A stretch of 64,000 nt of DNA from the NCBI RefSeq assembly GCF_000972845.2, contig NC_040016.1, forward strand, positions 24,484,304 through 24,548,303, in the 5' to 3' direction. This DNA comes from Larimichthys crocea (taxonomy: Eukaryota; Chordata; Actinopteri; Sciaenidae). Below are positions 26,293 through 36,742 of the stretch, in pieces; the stretch's first letter is position 1, and the number at the start of each line of letters is the position of its first letter. The translations under genes and the position numbers were made by a program. Below the pieces are notes generated by a model. That model had not been told where the DNA came from. It did not search any database and saw only the letters and a list, made by a program, of their open reading frames with translations.

Positions 26293-26405
26293 TCATCTCC
26301 AGCTCTCGTCTTCGTCCTCGGGCTGGGGATCCATCAGAGAAGGTTTTCTCTGACTCTCGTCCAACGAGCTCACGGTCAGCTGAGTCACGTCAATTCGAGC
26401 CGCCC
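26293..26405 (-). CDS. HJURP-like gene, exon 5
   Basis: Minus-strand exon after ATGCAG acceptor, reading AARIDVTQLTVSSLDESQRK then a tail with PQPEDEDESWR and a TGA at 26295-26293. The first two bases complete a Gly codon from exon 4, so the phase matches. Past the TGA another frame continues with protein-like text (RIRQLINNLYPARSV), suggesting that the stop is created by a one-base frame change, not a genuine terminus. The acidic end and TVSSL motif do not identify a family by themselves. Confidence 0.6.
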
Positions 26406-26496
26406 CTGCATGACGGACAAAGAAGAAAGGGATCAGCCCTAAAGTTAGACACAAACTTGAGTGCTTCAAAGTTTGCTTATTGATTTTTTTTCTCAC

Positions 26497-26578
26497 CATA
26501 TTCCTCCACAGACATCATGGAGTCGTCCGCAGATATACAGGTCTCATTAGATCCACCATCTTGATGGGAGAAGTCCAG
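26497..26578 (-). CDS. HJURP-like gene, exon 4
   Basis: 82-nt minus-strand exon between TTAACAG and a GTGAGA donor, reading LDFSHQDGGSNETCISADDS then MMSVEEY plus one base. It starts in phase 0 and ends in phase 1, matching both neighbours. The neighbouring introns are only 78-91 bp, typical of compact fish genes. Confidence 0.65.
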
Positions 26579-26656
26579 CTGTTAAAAAATAAATAAACAA
26601 TAATGAATTTAGGATATCTAGAATATTAAAGATTGTATATTAAAGTAAATATTTAC

Positions 26657-26682
26657 CTGGGAGTCTCTTGTAATGTCTTGAG
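26657..26682 (-). CDS. HJURP-like gene, exon 3 (26 nt)
   Basis: Small exon between CCACAG and GTAAAT. It reads (T)QDITRDSQ when joined to the single A left by exon 2, and ends in phase 0. Its reality rests on the chain of compatible phases across exons 2, 3, 4 and 5. Confidence 0.6.
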
Positions 26683-27034
26683 CTGTGGTGGAAGACAATC
26701 ATAGTGAACAGATTAATAAATATACACATCACATCTTGCAGATTCTACTCCAGTTTGAAGTTATGCGTACTGACCTCTTAATGCACATCAGTCACTGGCA
26801 GGTCGTGAGAGGGACAAGTGTTCGTTAGAACAGCTTACATGTATATATTTCAGATCTGAAATCACTGACTTCTACTGTACTCCTGTGTCGTATGTTCATA
26901 AACATGAGCCAAACCTCTGATTCCAGTTGTTCAGGTTTGTTCTCGACACATCCGGTCGTGTTCAGGCACTTTTAAGACAGAGAAGACACACAGTGAGACC
27001 GCATCACTGCATGCAAATAAACAACAGTACAGAT

Positions 27035-27515
27035 CAGGGGTCTTCAACCTTTTCAGCCCAAGGACCCCTTGGATGAGGGACAAACAGAACAGAGACTCTC
27101 ACATGTCTTTCTTTTTAAATGTGTCACATTTTAAGCCTATAACAATTTAGATTACTTTATTCACCTTTTATTTCACCTAATTAACCTCTTTATATACGGG
27201 GTTATTATCCTGTATGTGTTTTTGATCATGTCTCATGTTATGCTCAGGCCTCATGTTTTTGTTCTTTTGAAAGTAAATCCAACTTTTTGGTACATTTCTG
27301 AATATCTGTGGTACAATTATTATCAATTAAGTTAGTTAGTGTTATATTCATGTAATTCCCCAGCAAAGAATGAAATGCTGTGTCGTTCTGTTGTTCTTCT
27401 TTCATTTTTTTGGTATACTCAATATAAATTCTCACAAATTTTTGGGCTGAAATTTTTTCTGACAAAAATTGGCAGACCCCCTTAAGGGTCACGGACCACC
27501 TGTTGAAGACCCCTG
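27035..27515. mobile_element. Non-autonomous hAT element, about 480 bp
   Basis: Terminal inverted repeats CAGGGGTCTTCAAC at the left and GTTGAAGACCCCTG at the right, a hAT/Charlie-type terminus. Flanking octamers (GTACAGAT and TTATAGAT) match at six of eight positions, consistent with an 8-bp target-site duplication that has decayed. It lies in an intron of the minus-strand HJURP-like gene and has no transposase frame. Confidence 0.75.
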
Positions 27516-27672
27516 GTTATAGATGCTGACTGACAGATTGTCCACAAATTATATTTTTTATATAAAAACTAACACATGATTTAATGATGAACTTGACACG
27601 TGCTTATTTGATTCATTCATTTTCTAATTAGCTGTTTTATACAACACGACAGCAGCTCTGTGTTTAACTTAC

Positions 27673-27730
27673 TCATATCATCTCTATACGTGAAGTCCAC
27701 CTCTATCCCTCCGTCACAGAGCTTTGAATA
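27673..27730 (-). CDS. HJURP-like gene, exon 2
   Basis: 58-nt exon between TTCCAACAG and GTAAGT, reading YSKLCDGGIEVDFTYRDDM plus one base. Together with exon 1 it gives NALERIINKYSKL then DGGIEVDFTY. I align this tentatively with the Scm3 helix of HJURP (LIEKYN, acidic turn, then V-V-Q-M and LTYET), which holds the CENP-A/H4 dimer at centromeres. The match is short, so identity is uncertain. Confidence 0.6.
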
Positions 27731-27836
27731 CTGTTGGAAGAGGTCGCACAGGTGAGTTTAGTTCAGGTAAACACGTTCAACGTTTAAGTTTAAAGTTAGC
27801 TTCAGGCTAAAGCCACGGCTAACACCGCTAACAAAC

Positions 27837-27913
27837 CTTGTTTATGATCCGTTCCAGCGCGTTTCTGTAAATCAGGGTGTGGAGTACATTTGCTTATTGA
27901 AGGACACGTCCAT
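27837..27913 (-). CDS. HJURP-like gene, exon 1 with start codon
   Basis: An ATG at 27913 opens MDVSFNKQ, and the exon ends with NALERIINK before a GTTTGT donor, which continues in phase 0 into exon 2. The two parts are in different frames: the exon is 77 nt, one base short of keeping the frame. A single missing base explains this, either as a real frameshift or a sequencing error, in line with other one-base losses in this region. A short alternative is that the first exon lies elsewhere and an acceptor at GATTTACAG starts this one. Confidence 0.45.
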
Positions 27914-28108
27914 GTTACATAGAAGTTAAGAGTTCAGAGTTAATGGATTAGATGAAATTAGCAGATTTAACCGCTTTAAGTTTAAGTCAGGCTAGCTGAG
28001 CTAAAACAGATTTAACCGCTTCAAGTTTCAAAGTTCGTGATGCGTTCAAAGCTGCTGGGAAATTAGGCTTTCCAAAATAGATAGAGTCACGTTTCTACAA
28101 AGAAAGAG

Positions 28109-28153
<45 letters not shown>

Positions 28154-28523
28154 CTATCAATTATCTAGCTGTCGTGCTGTCTGTCTGTCTGTCTGTCTAT
28201 CTGTCTATCTTCTATCTATCTATCTATCTATCTATCTATCATCTATCTGTCTACTATCTATCTTATCTATCGATCTGTCTATCTATCTATCTATCATCTA
28301 TCATCTACTGTCTGTCTGTCGTCTGTCTATCTACTATCTAGCTGTCTGGTCTGTCGTCTGTCTATCGTGCTTATCTGTCTGTCTATCTATCTATCTATCT
28401 ATCTATCATCTGTCTATCTATCTATCTATCTGCTATCGGTCTATCTATCTATCTATCTATCTGTCTGTCTGTCCTGTCTACTGTCTATCTGTCTATCTGT
28501 CTATCTATCTATCTATCTGTCTG

Positions 28524-28570
<47 letters not shown>

Positions 28571-28627
28571 GTCTGTCTGTCCTGTCTATCTATCTATCTG
28601 TCTATCTCTTATCTATCTATCTATCTA
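28109..28627. repeat. Tetranucleotide array (CTAT/CTGT)n, about 520 bp
   Basis: Long run of CTAT with CTGT variants and occasional one-base breaks. It creates a meaningless 106-codon open frame (LSIYLSVYL repeats). Confidence 0.95.
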
Positions 28628-28749
28628 CACACAAAACACCAGAAAAAGGATTATCACAATCTATTGAATGAATTATTGAAATGCTAAAATATTACTTAGT
28701 CCCACCAGTATTTCGCGGGCCTTTTTATAAAAATAGTTGCGCCTAAATG

Positions 28750-30075
28750 CCTGATAAATGAACATTGCAACATGACGACGGAGTAAGTTTAGGGCCACAT
28801 TGTAAATAAAAAAAAAAAAAAAACATGCAACATCGTTACGACGGAGTATTAGGGCCACATTAAATTAAAAAAAAAAAAAAAGCAAATCAGTACGACGGAG
28901 TATTAGGGCCCATCACATTATATAAATAAAAAAAAACAAAAACATGCAACATCCAGTACGACGGAGTAGTATAGTATTCGGGCCCACATTTTAAATTTTT
29001 AAAAAAAAAGTGGACATTAATTACGAGATTAAAGTCGTTATTAAATATGGCGAGAAATTAATTACGAGATAAAGTCGTTATTAAATTGGCGAGAATTAAT
29101 TACGAGAATCAAAGTCGTATTAAATATGGCGGAGAATTAATTACGAGTAATGTCGTTATAAATATGGCGAGAATTAATTACGAGATTAAAGTCGATTATT
29201 AACTATGGCGAGAATTAATTACGAGGATAAAGTCGTTATTAAATTGGCGAAGATTAATTACGGAAATAAGGTCGTTATTAAATATGGCGAGAATAATTAC
29301 GAGGTTAATGTCGTTTAATAAATATGGCGAGAATTAATTACGAGATTAAAGTCGTTATTAAATATGGCGAGCACTTAATATGAGAATTAAAGTCGTAAAT
29401 ATTCTATCCTTGTTTTTTAGAGGAGCACATTTGTTAAATGAGGGCCGTGGAGGCCTTTCGTTGGAATTGTACTTTAGCTATGTAGGACCAGATTGGTCAT
29501 TTTCTGGTTCATGAGTGTTGTACAACATTGTGCCAGTAGGTGGCAGTATCTATTTAGGCCATTGTTTGGATCTATATAGGTAGGTGGGTTAATCAGCTCA
29601 GGGCGCACGCTGGGGAATCCATAGGGTTTTTGCCCGTGCCATGGTGTGTAACACCGCAGCTCAGAATTGTGTGTTTTTGTGAAAGTGAGTACTTTTGAGT
29701 CGGCTGTGTGTAGCCTAATAAACCTGCAACATAATCAGTAATGCTTGGACATTGGCTGTGTTAGCATTTATCACCTGCATGCACCTAACCTACACTGGCA
29801 CGTGTACAAGCCTTTAAACCACCAGCATGCACGGCTCGTGACAAAGGGCCACTATACATAGGATTTCACCAAACAAGGAGGATTACTTACGATACGTTAC
29901 GACGGAGGCTATTAGGCCTATATTTATTTCCCGACTTTAATCTCGTAATTAATTCTCGCCATATTTAATAACGACTTCAATCTCGTAATTAATTCCACTT
30001 TTTTAAAAAATTTAAATTGTGGCCCTAATACTCCCGTCGTACTGATGTTGCATGTTTTTTTTTTTTGTTTTTTTT
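28750..30075. mobile_element. Foldback-like element with complex inverted termini
   Basis: The left arm carries four copies of a roughly 60-bp unit (CATGCAACATC, TACGACGGAGTATTAGGGCC, then an A-run; about 28765-28995) followed by about nine copies of a 40-bp unit (29010-29395). The right arm (about 29930-30070) holds the inverted versions: a CTCGTAATTAATTCTCGCC unit, then GGCCCTAATACTCCCGTCGT and a T-run. Inverted arms with internal tandem units are the mark of foldback-type non-autonomous DNA elements. The 0.5 kb centre has no coding frame. Confidence 0.65.
29010..29395. repeat. 40-bp tandem repeat, about 9 copies
   Basis: The unit combines GGCGAGAATTAATTACGAGA with TTAAAGTCGTTATTAAATAT. 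Copies vary by single-base insertions, losses and substitutions. Confidence 0.9.
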
Positions 30076-30089
30076 TTTTATTATGTGAT

Positions 30090-30560
30090 GTGATGACAAG
30101 TGCGGTGCTTTTTACAATTTTTGTTGTGCGGGAGGGAGGAAGTGAAAGTTGCGATAAGTTGCGATTCGACAGTCGCGCCTGGAGAGGCGGCAGCGAGCAC
30201 TAAGTCCACGGCCCCGGTGTTGAGGTCCCGGGCGGGAGGGCGCTTGTAAAGCTGCGGCCGGAAGCAGTGACCACCTCTCGACTCCGAGCCTTGCCAAGCC
30301 GACCCAGAGCCAGTCGCGCCGCACCCGCCGGAGGGAATGCGCCCGGCGGAGGCCGCCAGCGCCAGGAGAGGTCCCACGGGGATCCTCCCCACCGTGCGGC
30401 TTGTCCCTGACCTGCTGAGTTCAATCCCCGGGCAGATGCGCAGAAGTTGCGGAAATTGGTTAAAATTGCACACCGCGCTGAATTCATGGGGATTCACTGA
30501 AGTTGCATTGAAGTTGAAAATCGCAACATTGCTAATTCCTGGAGGGTCTGATAAGAGGCT
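30090..30560. other. GC- and CpG-rich segment of unknown nature
   Basis: Distinctly CpG-rich compared with both sides (for example GCCCGGCGGAGGCCGCCAGC at 30339). A 138-codon minus frame at 30497-30081 is Gly/Ser/Pro-rich and unconvincing. Because it directly follows the foldback element and is flanked by short direct words (GTTGCGATAAGTTGCGATT), it could be another transposon. It could also be a CpG island. Confidence 0.4.
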
Positions 30561-31309
30561 ACCTCGCTACTGATCAATTCTTTAACTTTCTTTAATGTTA
30601 GTTGCTGTCAACAGTGTGTGACAATCACAGCCTTTGCAGCTCCACGTGGTCTGATGTTTAGGTTACACTTTTAAAGAGGCGCCTGTCAGACATGGGGGGT
30701 ACCTTTACAGCACTGTACATGAACAGAGGCCCAGGCTACAACCATAAATCTAAACTTAGCCCTCATCCATGATCGGAGGTTGGTGACGACCGAAATGCAG
30801 AGGCTACTATGTCTACGAGGGACCCCTTCTTTATTGATTGGCTGGACTCACTGTTCAGTAGTCGTAAAGCCTCCATGATAACCTGCATCCACTCCCCCAC
30901 TGAAGCTGTGTTTTTATTTTATCACTCAGACAGATGAAAAAAAGTGGTGATAGACTGTTCAAACCCTGCCACTTTCACACCCACACACTCGACCCAGTCG
31001 TTGCTTGTTGGTTGTCATATACTAGTCACTCATTGATGCAAAAATTCACTTGGAATACTTCCCTCTTTCAGAACAGTGATCTGTTCGGGAACGATTTTCA
31101 GCAGTCTACCGTTGGCCCCAATCACTGAACCTCACTTACACAACATTTTAGTTCAGTGCCGCTTTAGACTGTTCAGTATTGTGCATTACTCTCACTGTAT
31201 CAATCTCTTCTGTACTGCAAAATTCCCGGACATTTTATGGTGCCACTAATTTGTTGAATGTGGCCCACTATCCTGTGTTCTTTGGATCTTATATACAGGT
31301 CAAAACTCA
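30560..31309. other. No gene seen
   Basis: About 750 bases of unremarkable sequence up to the assembly gap. Confidence 0.6.
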
Positions 31310-31409
31310 NNNNNNNNNNNNNNNNNNNNNNNNNNNNNNNNNNNNNNNNNNNNNNNNNNNNNNNNNNNNNNNNNNNNNNNNNNNNNNNNNNNNNNNNNNN
31401 NNNNNNNNN
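31310..31409. other. Assembly gap, 100 N
   Basis: Exactly 100 N, the conventional placeholder for a gap of unknown size. The receptor array on its right begins without the 3' end of its gene. Confidence 0.99.
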
Positions 31410-33068
31410 TCTTTTTTATTTTCTCTCTGGTGTTTACTCTGAACCTTGAACACAAATCATAAGTTTATTCAAGGACATCCCAAACTTGTTGATCCGATCT
31501 GAGTGTTTCATACCAATACAGAAGCTCATGAGAAGTAAAAACAACTGTCACGTACTCCCAAACCTGAGGAAAACCTGGAAACTCTTGTTGTCTGCTCGTA
31601 GCATCTGTATATACAAGACATGATTAACACTTCTATTTTATCTTCTGATGCTCCTTGTAAAGCACAACTCCACAACGCCTAAGCCACAAAAAGAATGATG
31701 AAAACAACAGCCAAATCCACCCCCGTGTGTCTGGCTTCTGAAACAGAAGAGAAAAAGTGAATGTGACACTCAGAATCGTAGGGGCAGATCATAACGCGCA
31801 GTGCAAATCCGAGCTTGCACAATAGAAGAAAACTTAAAGGTGTCTGCTTGCAAAATCTGAACTTGTTAGCAGATAACAAAACAACACTGGGATGAATCTC
31901 GCAGACAGTGATGTTAGCTCTGATCTGTACAGACACTTTCCCTGCTCCGGCTGCACCAAGATGAGCGCTTGCCTTGTGCTTTTGTCGCAGTAGTGAGGAG
32001 GGTGCTGTTGTAGCTCGTCCCCTGTTTCTGAGACGTTGCTGCTCATCAGCATGAAAGAAGGTTTGAATCCCCGTCCTCCCACTTCCACTTCAGGTCTTTA
32101 ACATGTGAACTTGTGCTAAACTCTGGCTTAAACCACGTCCCCAGGCTCATTCACCATAAGGGACACACCCCTTTCTTTCTCTTGCCTTTCTGTTCTGTCA
32201 TTAAAGACGTACTGGTCACCCAGTGCTGTCTGCTGTTCCCAGGCATTTAGCAAAGTTTCAGTGAATACAAAACACCATTTACATCCTGATTTTCCTGTTT
32301 GGAGACTGATCCCACACAGCGGTGGTCCAGGTCCTATCCGCTGTTCGTTTGTGGCCCGCTGTTTGTGAGAAACTCGATTGCTCGATTCTTCCAGCCGGTT
32401 AATCACTCAAAAAGTTCACATTTGTAAACCCTCATCAGGCCCGTGCAGAGTCGACCTGAAAGAGTTCACTAAGTGGTGGATCTGATGAGTGTCTATATGT
32501 TCAATATGATCCAACCATACAGAGAGATAACTGGACAGGTCACACCTTTCGAAGAGACCAACATCTGTGGCCTTGAATGAATCAAGTTAAAGAAAACTAC
32601 ATTTACCCAAAATGTTTGTTATTGGGACGTACCTGCATGAATGCTGCTAATTAAGTTAGTTGTCCAGTAAAAAATAATGTTCAAAGCCTGGATTGACCTT
32701 CATGGTTCAAATTCAGACTGTAAAAACTATTGAAGACCGTAGAACAAAAAAACTAATATGATTCAACAGTATGAATAATTTTAATTTTCACTCACCAATC
32801 CAATTTTTAATGATCTCAGAAGAAATCCTATGACTGATGTTCTTCTGTGGTGCGACACAGGAGAAGTTGTCTGTCTTGGTCCACAGTCGTTGAGAGTAAT
32901 GTATGAAAGACCTCCTCTCTCTGTGACCGTGGGCTCTCAGCAGGAAGTTTGTTTCCATCAACTGTCCTGTCAATGTACTTCAAGTCTGGGCAACCCATGG
33001 GCTTCACACTGCCAGCAAGCTGGGTCTTGTTTGCAAAAACTGGTCTTGACACACGGCTTGGAGCTGCC
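31410..33068 (-). pseudogene. Indel-rich 3' half of an immunoglobulin receptor gene
   Basis: Parallel to the 42.2-43.8 kb unit but with many one-base gains and losses. Order on the minus strand: C-type domain exon (33068-32796, ITVSSR-like text interrupted), a second C-like segment (about 32095-31860, with CKxRANITV-type text) and a transmembrane exon remnant (about 31745-31680, AVVFIILFVA). The donor after the transmembrane exon, intact in the other copy (GTAAGT), is lost here. Either a decayed gene or a poorly polished contig end beside the gap. Confidence 0.6.
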
Positions 33069-33618
33069 CTGAATCATATCAAACAACAGATGATGAAGAA
33101 AGAATTTCCATCATTCCAAATGTAACCATTGAGATGTTTCCTCTGCTTGTATATCTGGTTTACAGTGTGAACGAGAAAACGCCTCAGTTTCCTATTCCAG
33201 CACTGTTTGACAGGGACATGATATTTCAAACATTTTAACTTCTTCTAATCTGACTCACATTCTGACTCATATCATGGCAGACACACACACCACATCACTT
33301 TATGATCTAATATGAAAAATTGTCATTGATGTCTTTACGTTCTATCATCAGAAATATTTTAATTATGTGTCAGTGAAAAAACATTGTTGGATCTGTCATT
33401 TGTACCAAACGGTTTTATTTTCACTGGCTGTTTATTTTTGAAACACACAGAATGTTCATGTCGATGCGTGTAGACTAAAAACATTAACATTTTATTTTCA
33501 TAAAAACTTCTGAGTGCGAACATTTATGTTGGACTACAAACATTGATGAGTCGCGGAATTACAGACGTTTAATTTGCCCATGATGACATGAGAGTGACGT
33601 CATCACGTCAGGACTCAC

Positions 33619-33658
33619 CTGGGATGTTTTCACCTGTTCTGTCTTTTAAAACACGAGG
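33619..33658 (-). CDS. Stalk microexon, first unit (3' copy)
   Basis: Matches the 39-nt stalk exon at 53531 (KDRTGENIP before GTGAGT) but is 40 nt as bounded by splice signals, so one base too long. It sits between the V-type exon at 33954 and the C-type remnant at 32796. Confidence 0.45.
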
Positions 33659-33953
33659 CTCAAAAGGAAAAAATAAAACAAAGAAACATGTCAGAGTCTT
33701 GTCCAATATCAGCTTGACGACGTTTAAAACCTGTAGAATAAATCTGAGAGTGAACATTCAGATTTCATCGACTACAGGATGGATGACCATTTCACGAGCA
33801 GGAGTGACATAAGGGCAATGTGTCACTATATTCAGGCCTGTTTGATACAGCGGGAATCAGTCCAGATGAGGACGGCTGGACTAACGTCCACCCCCCCCTT
33901 GTGGGACTCTTGAAGCAGTCACATCAGTAAATGAGTTTAATGAAAGCACTCAC

Positions 33954-34283
33954 CCACAAACAAGCTTAACGTGAACAGTTTTAAGTGAAGGATCAGAGGG
34001 AAATTCATCCAGGTGTAGTCTCCGCTGTCAGCCATCGTTGCGTTTGTGATCTTTATGGAGGCGTTGCCGTGTTCCAGTTCATCTTTAAAATGTGAGACGC
34101 GACCTCTGAACTGCTCAGCTTGACCTGTCTTGCCTTTACGGTATGCATCACCATTATTATAAAGGAAGACCTCCTTCTTTGGTTGACCATCTTTCTTCCA
34201 GTCAAACACTTTAGTCTCAATGTTGACACCGTCGTAAGAACAGGGTAAAATACCATCATCATCTTGTTTCACGACCACTGTCC
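33954..34283 (-). CDS. V-type immunoglobulin domain exon, damaged
   Basis: Reads GTVVVKQDDDGILPCSYDGV, FDWKKDGQPKKEVF, GRVSHF and NATMADSGDYT, the strands B to F of a butyrophilin/B7-type V domain. The first Cys (LPCS) is present. The second is lost because DSGDYTC is replaced by DSGDYTW, and extra bases then change the tail. The undamaged relative at 36743 reads DSGDYTC. Acceptor TTTCAG and donor GTGAGT are intact. Confidence 0.7.
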
Positions 34284-34803
34284 CTGAAAGATGAAAACAT
34301 GTATTAATCAGTATGTGAACATGCAGAGTCATTCAGTGCAGACAGACACATGGAAGTTTGTTGTTTGACTTTTCTTGTTGTTGGACTTTGTCTAGCACAC
34401 TGTCCTCAGCAAATCCTCTGAACTGTCCTACATACAAAAAGTCAAACATACAGATTGCATGTGTCTAATCATAGCTGTACAGTCATATCACACATAAAGA
34501 AAATGATGAATGATGCTCATGCTCCTAAAAGGTGAATTCAGACTGAACACTAACGTTCATGTTGGCCTCACTTTGTCCCAGTGAGTTTGACTGCTCGAGT
34601 GTTTTTACAGTGAAAGTTTGTTCAGCACAAACATGAACTCCACTTCTTGTTCTATTCACATCCAGACCACACTCACCTTCTTCTCTTGTAACAGCACAGC
34701 TTTATTCCAATCTGCACGCTTCTTAGTGGTATGAACAACATTCCAATGTTTGAAGACTGGAGAACAATCATTTAAATTATTTGAAGATTAAAATCCCACT
34801 CAC

Positions 34804-35074
34804 TAGGCAAGCCACAAATAGATCTCAGCAGAAATCCTATGATGTATGCCTTCTGTGTGGCTACACAGAAGAAGTTGCCCTTCTTGGTCACAGTCGTGTT
34901 GAGAGTAATGTATGAAAGACCTCCTCTCTCTGTGACCTGTGGCTCCTCAGCAGGAAGTTTGTTCATTCACTGTCCTGCCAATGAACTCAAGATCTGGAAA
35001 CACCATGAGCTTCACACTGCAGCAGAGCTGGGTCTTGTTCTCACTGTCTTCTAATCTACGGCTCTGGGCTGCAC
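34804..35074 (-). CDS. C-type immunoglobulin domain exon, frame-broken
   Basis: Carries NKLPAEEPQVTERGGLSYIT and a NFFCVATQK segment in one frame and LCCSVKLMVFPDLEF in another. The intact exon at 52707 is 276 nt; this one is 271, so at least one frame change is certain. Splice sites (GATTCAG acceptor, GTGAGT donor) are kept. Confidence 0.6.
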
Positions 35075-35564
35075 CTGAATCAATAAAACAACCGATGATG
35101 AAGCAGAATTCCATCATTCCAAATGTAACATTGAGATGTTTCCTCTGCTTGTATATCTGGTTTACAGTGTGAAGAGAAAACGCCTCATTCCATATTCCAG
35201 CACTTTTTGACGGACCTGATATTTCAAACATTTTAACTTCTTCTAATCTGACTCACATTCTGACTCCATCATGGCCAGACACACACACACAGTCACTTTT
35301 GATCTAATTGTTGAGATTACATGTAAAAATACTGTTTGAAGTGTCATCACAAATATTTTAATGATTCTGCTTAAATGTTAAATATCAGAAAAATTGTTTA
35401 TATTTCTACATTTGTACCAAAGAAAAGTTTATGACAGATTTCATTGGCTGTTTTATTTATGATATTTTATTTCCAATGAGTGTAGACTAAATATGAGTAA
35501 CACCAAACATTAACATTTATGTAAAGTATTTATGTTGGAGTATAAACGCCTCCACCTTCAACTG

Positions 35565-35615
35565 ACGAGGAGCCAATCACAGACATTTTAATGACAGGTG
35601 TGACGTCATCACAGT
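35565..35615 (-). promoter_or_regulatory. CRE plus inverted CCAAT pair, possible SXY-like module
   Basis: On the minus strand TGACGTCA (35608-35601) is followed 23 bases later by ATTGG (35577-35573, in context CTGTGATTGGCT). The bases before TGACGTCA read CCTGACTGTGA. This order and spacing recall the X2 and Y boxes of MHC class II promoters (X2 CRE-like, Y inverted CCAAT about two helical turns on). It sits just inside the intron after the stalk exon. Regulatory function is inference. Confidence 0.3.
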
Positions 35616-35625
35616 CAGGACTCAC

Positions 35626-35698
35626 CTGGGATGTTTTCCCCTGTTCTGTCTTTTAATGTTTTAAAGCGCGCAGGATGCACGCGACCCGACATGTCCAT
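35626..35698 (-). CDS. Possible alternative first exon (CpG block, copy 1)
   Basis: Open from an ATG at 35698, MDMSGRVHPARFKTLKDRTG then ENIP plus one base before GTGAGT. The last part is the stalk microexon sequence; the first part comes from the CpG-rich block fused to it. The 73-nt length ends in phase 1, as required by the C-domain exon. The start codon and promoter use are not proven. Confidence 0.35.
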
Positions 35699-36583
35699 GT
35701 AAACATTGATAGATACATAAAGAGCGTGTTTTCTAGGGGTGCAACAATACATGTATCTGTACTGAACCGTTCCATACAGTGGTCTCGGTTTGGTACGCAC
35801 TATGAATCCAACAATACTGAATTTTATATTTATTTGATCAACTTCAGATCCACATTCCTTCACACCGAGCTGCTGAGACAGAAGCTGCATGTGAAGCGAG
35901 CTCGTGGCAATATGGCTAATGCCTTAAATACACCTGAAATCAAAGATCCTCCACCGTCCTTCAGATCTGGCATTTGGAACTACTTTGGTTTTCAGATGAA
36001 GTATGACCCTGATGGCAAGCGATGATTGTGATTATGTTTCAAAATATATTTAGGGAGCTATTTCTTTTTAATATATACTGCTAAGAATGCAGCACAGAAG
36101 ATGGGTGATTTCTTTATTATTATTTTTACAAGGTGCCGTTCGGTCTGTACTACGCGGTGTCTAACAGGCTGAAGTAGGCACAGCAGAAAATGAGGCAGGG
36201 GAAGCCGGCACACTCGGAGCCAGGTCAGTTCTAAAATACTGTTACTTTTGACTTGAAACAAATGTTGGTAATTTCAATAAACTACAAGTTAAAAAAGGCA
36301 TGAATCGCTTTTTTTTATCGAAAATATACGAACCGTTGACACTAAAGTATCGAACCGAAACAACCGTGAGTTTTTTTGCATCGTTGCACCTCTAGTATTT
36401 CCATGTTGCCTCTAAACGTCCACACACACATGTTGGACCTCGTTTGAAAGCTTACAAGTTCGTTTTTTCAACGGAACCAAGAATCTACATGAAGGATTTA
36501 CGACACTACACCTGTAGCGTCTTACTTTGCGGCAGTAAACAGGTGAGCATCTTCGTGTGTCTCCTGTGTGTGCGCACTTCAAA
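35660..36583. repeat. CpG-rich block, copy 1 (truncated, split by a hAT insertion)
   Basis: Shares TTTTAAAGCGCGCAGGATGC and GGCAGTAAACAGGTGAGC with the blocks at 44390 and 62935, but ends about 36583, where the others continue. A 661-bp hAT element interrupts it at 35734. Confidence 0.8.
35734..36394. mobile_element. hAT-family element, 661 bp, deletion derivative
   Basis: Left end TAGGGGTGCAACAATACATG, right end GTTGCACCTCTA, with imperfect 8-bp flanks GTGTTTTC and GTATTTCC. The uninterrupted block copies at 44 and 63 kb show the empty site (GCGTGTTTCCATG), which confirms the insertion. Inside, a short plus frame (MANALNTPEIK, then SGIWNYFGFQMKYDPDGKR) resembles the start of a BED-finger hAT transposase; the rest of the transposase is absent. 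Confidence 0.8.
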
Positions 36584-36742
36584 TGTGTGATGATGATGAT
36601 GCAGATGTGTCTGCAGCTCTGTGGGGTCGAGGCTCTGCCAGATGTTTATTTGGACTACTTGACTAAAGTCCATGTGAGACTCTTGAAGCAGTCACATCAG
36701 TAAATGAGCGGACATCTTTAAGTGTTTAATGAAAGCACTCAC

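Noticed and set aside
27244..27492. 82-codon minus frame within the hAT element
   Set aside because: The frame lies wholly inside the non-autonomous element and does not resemble transposase.
28367..28687. 106-codon open frame of LSIY/LSVY repeats
   Set aside because: It is the translation of a CTAT/CTGT tetranucleotide array.
29010..29395. Regular 40-bp repeats that might suggest a CRISPR array
   Set aside because: The units are contiguous with no unique spacers, and the DNA is vertebrate; they belong to a foldback transposon.
30081..30497. 138-codon minus frame in the CpG-rich segment
   Set aside because: Gly/Ser/Pro-rich composition is expected from GC-rich DNA; no motif or splice pattern supports it.
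31179..31449. Open frames crossing the 100-N gap
   Set aside because: The central codons are N, so the frames have no meaning.
32128..32406. 92-codon minus frame in the first receptor unit
   Set aside because: It lies in the intron between the two C-type remnants and has no immunoglobulin features or splice support.
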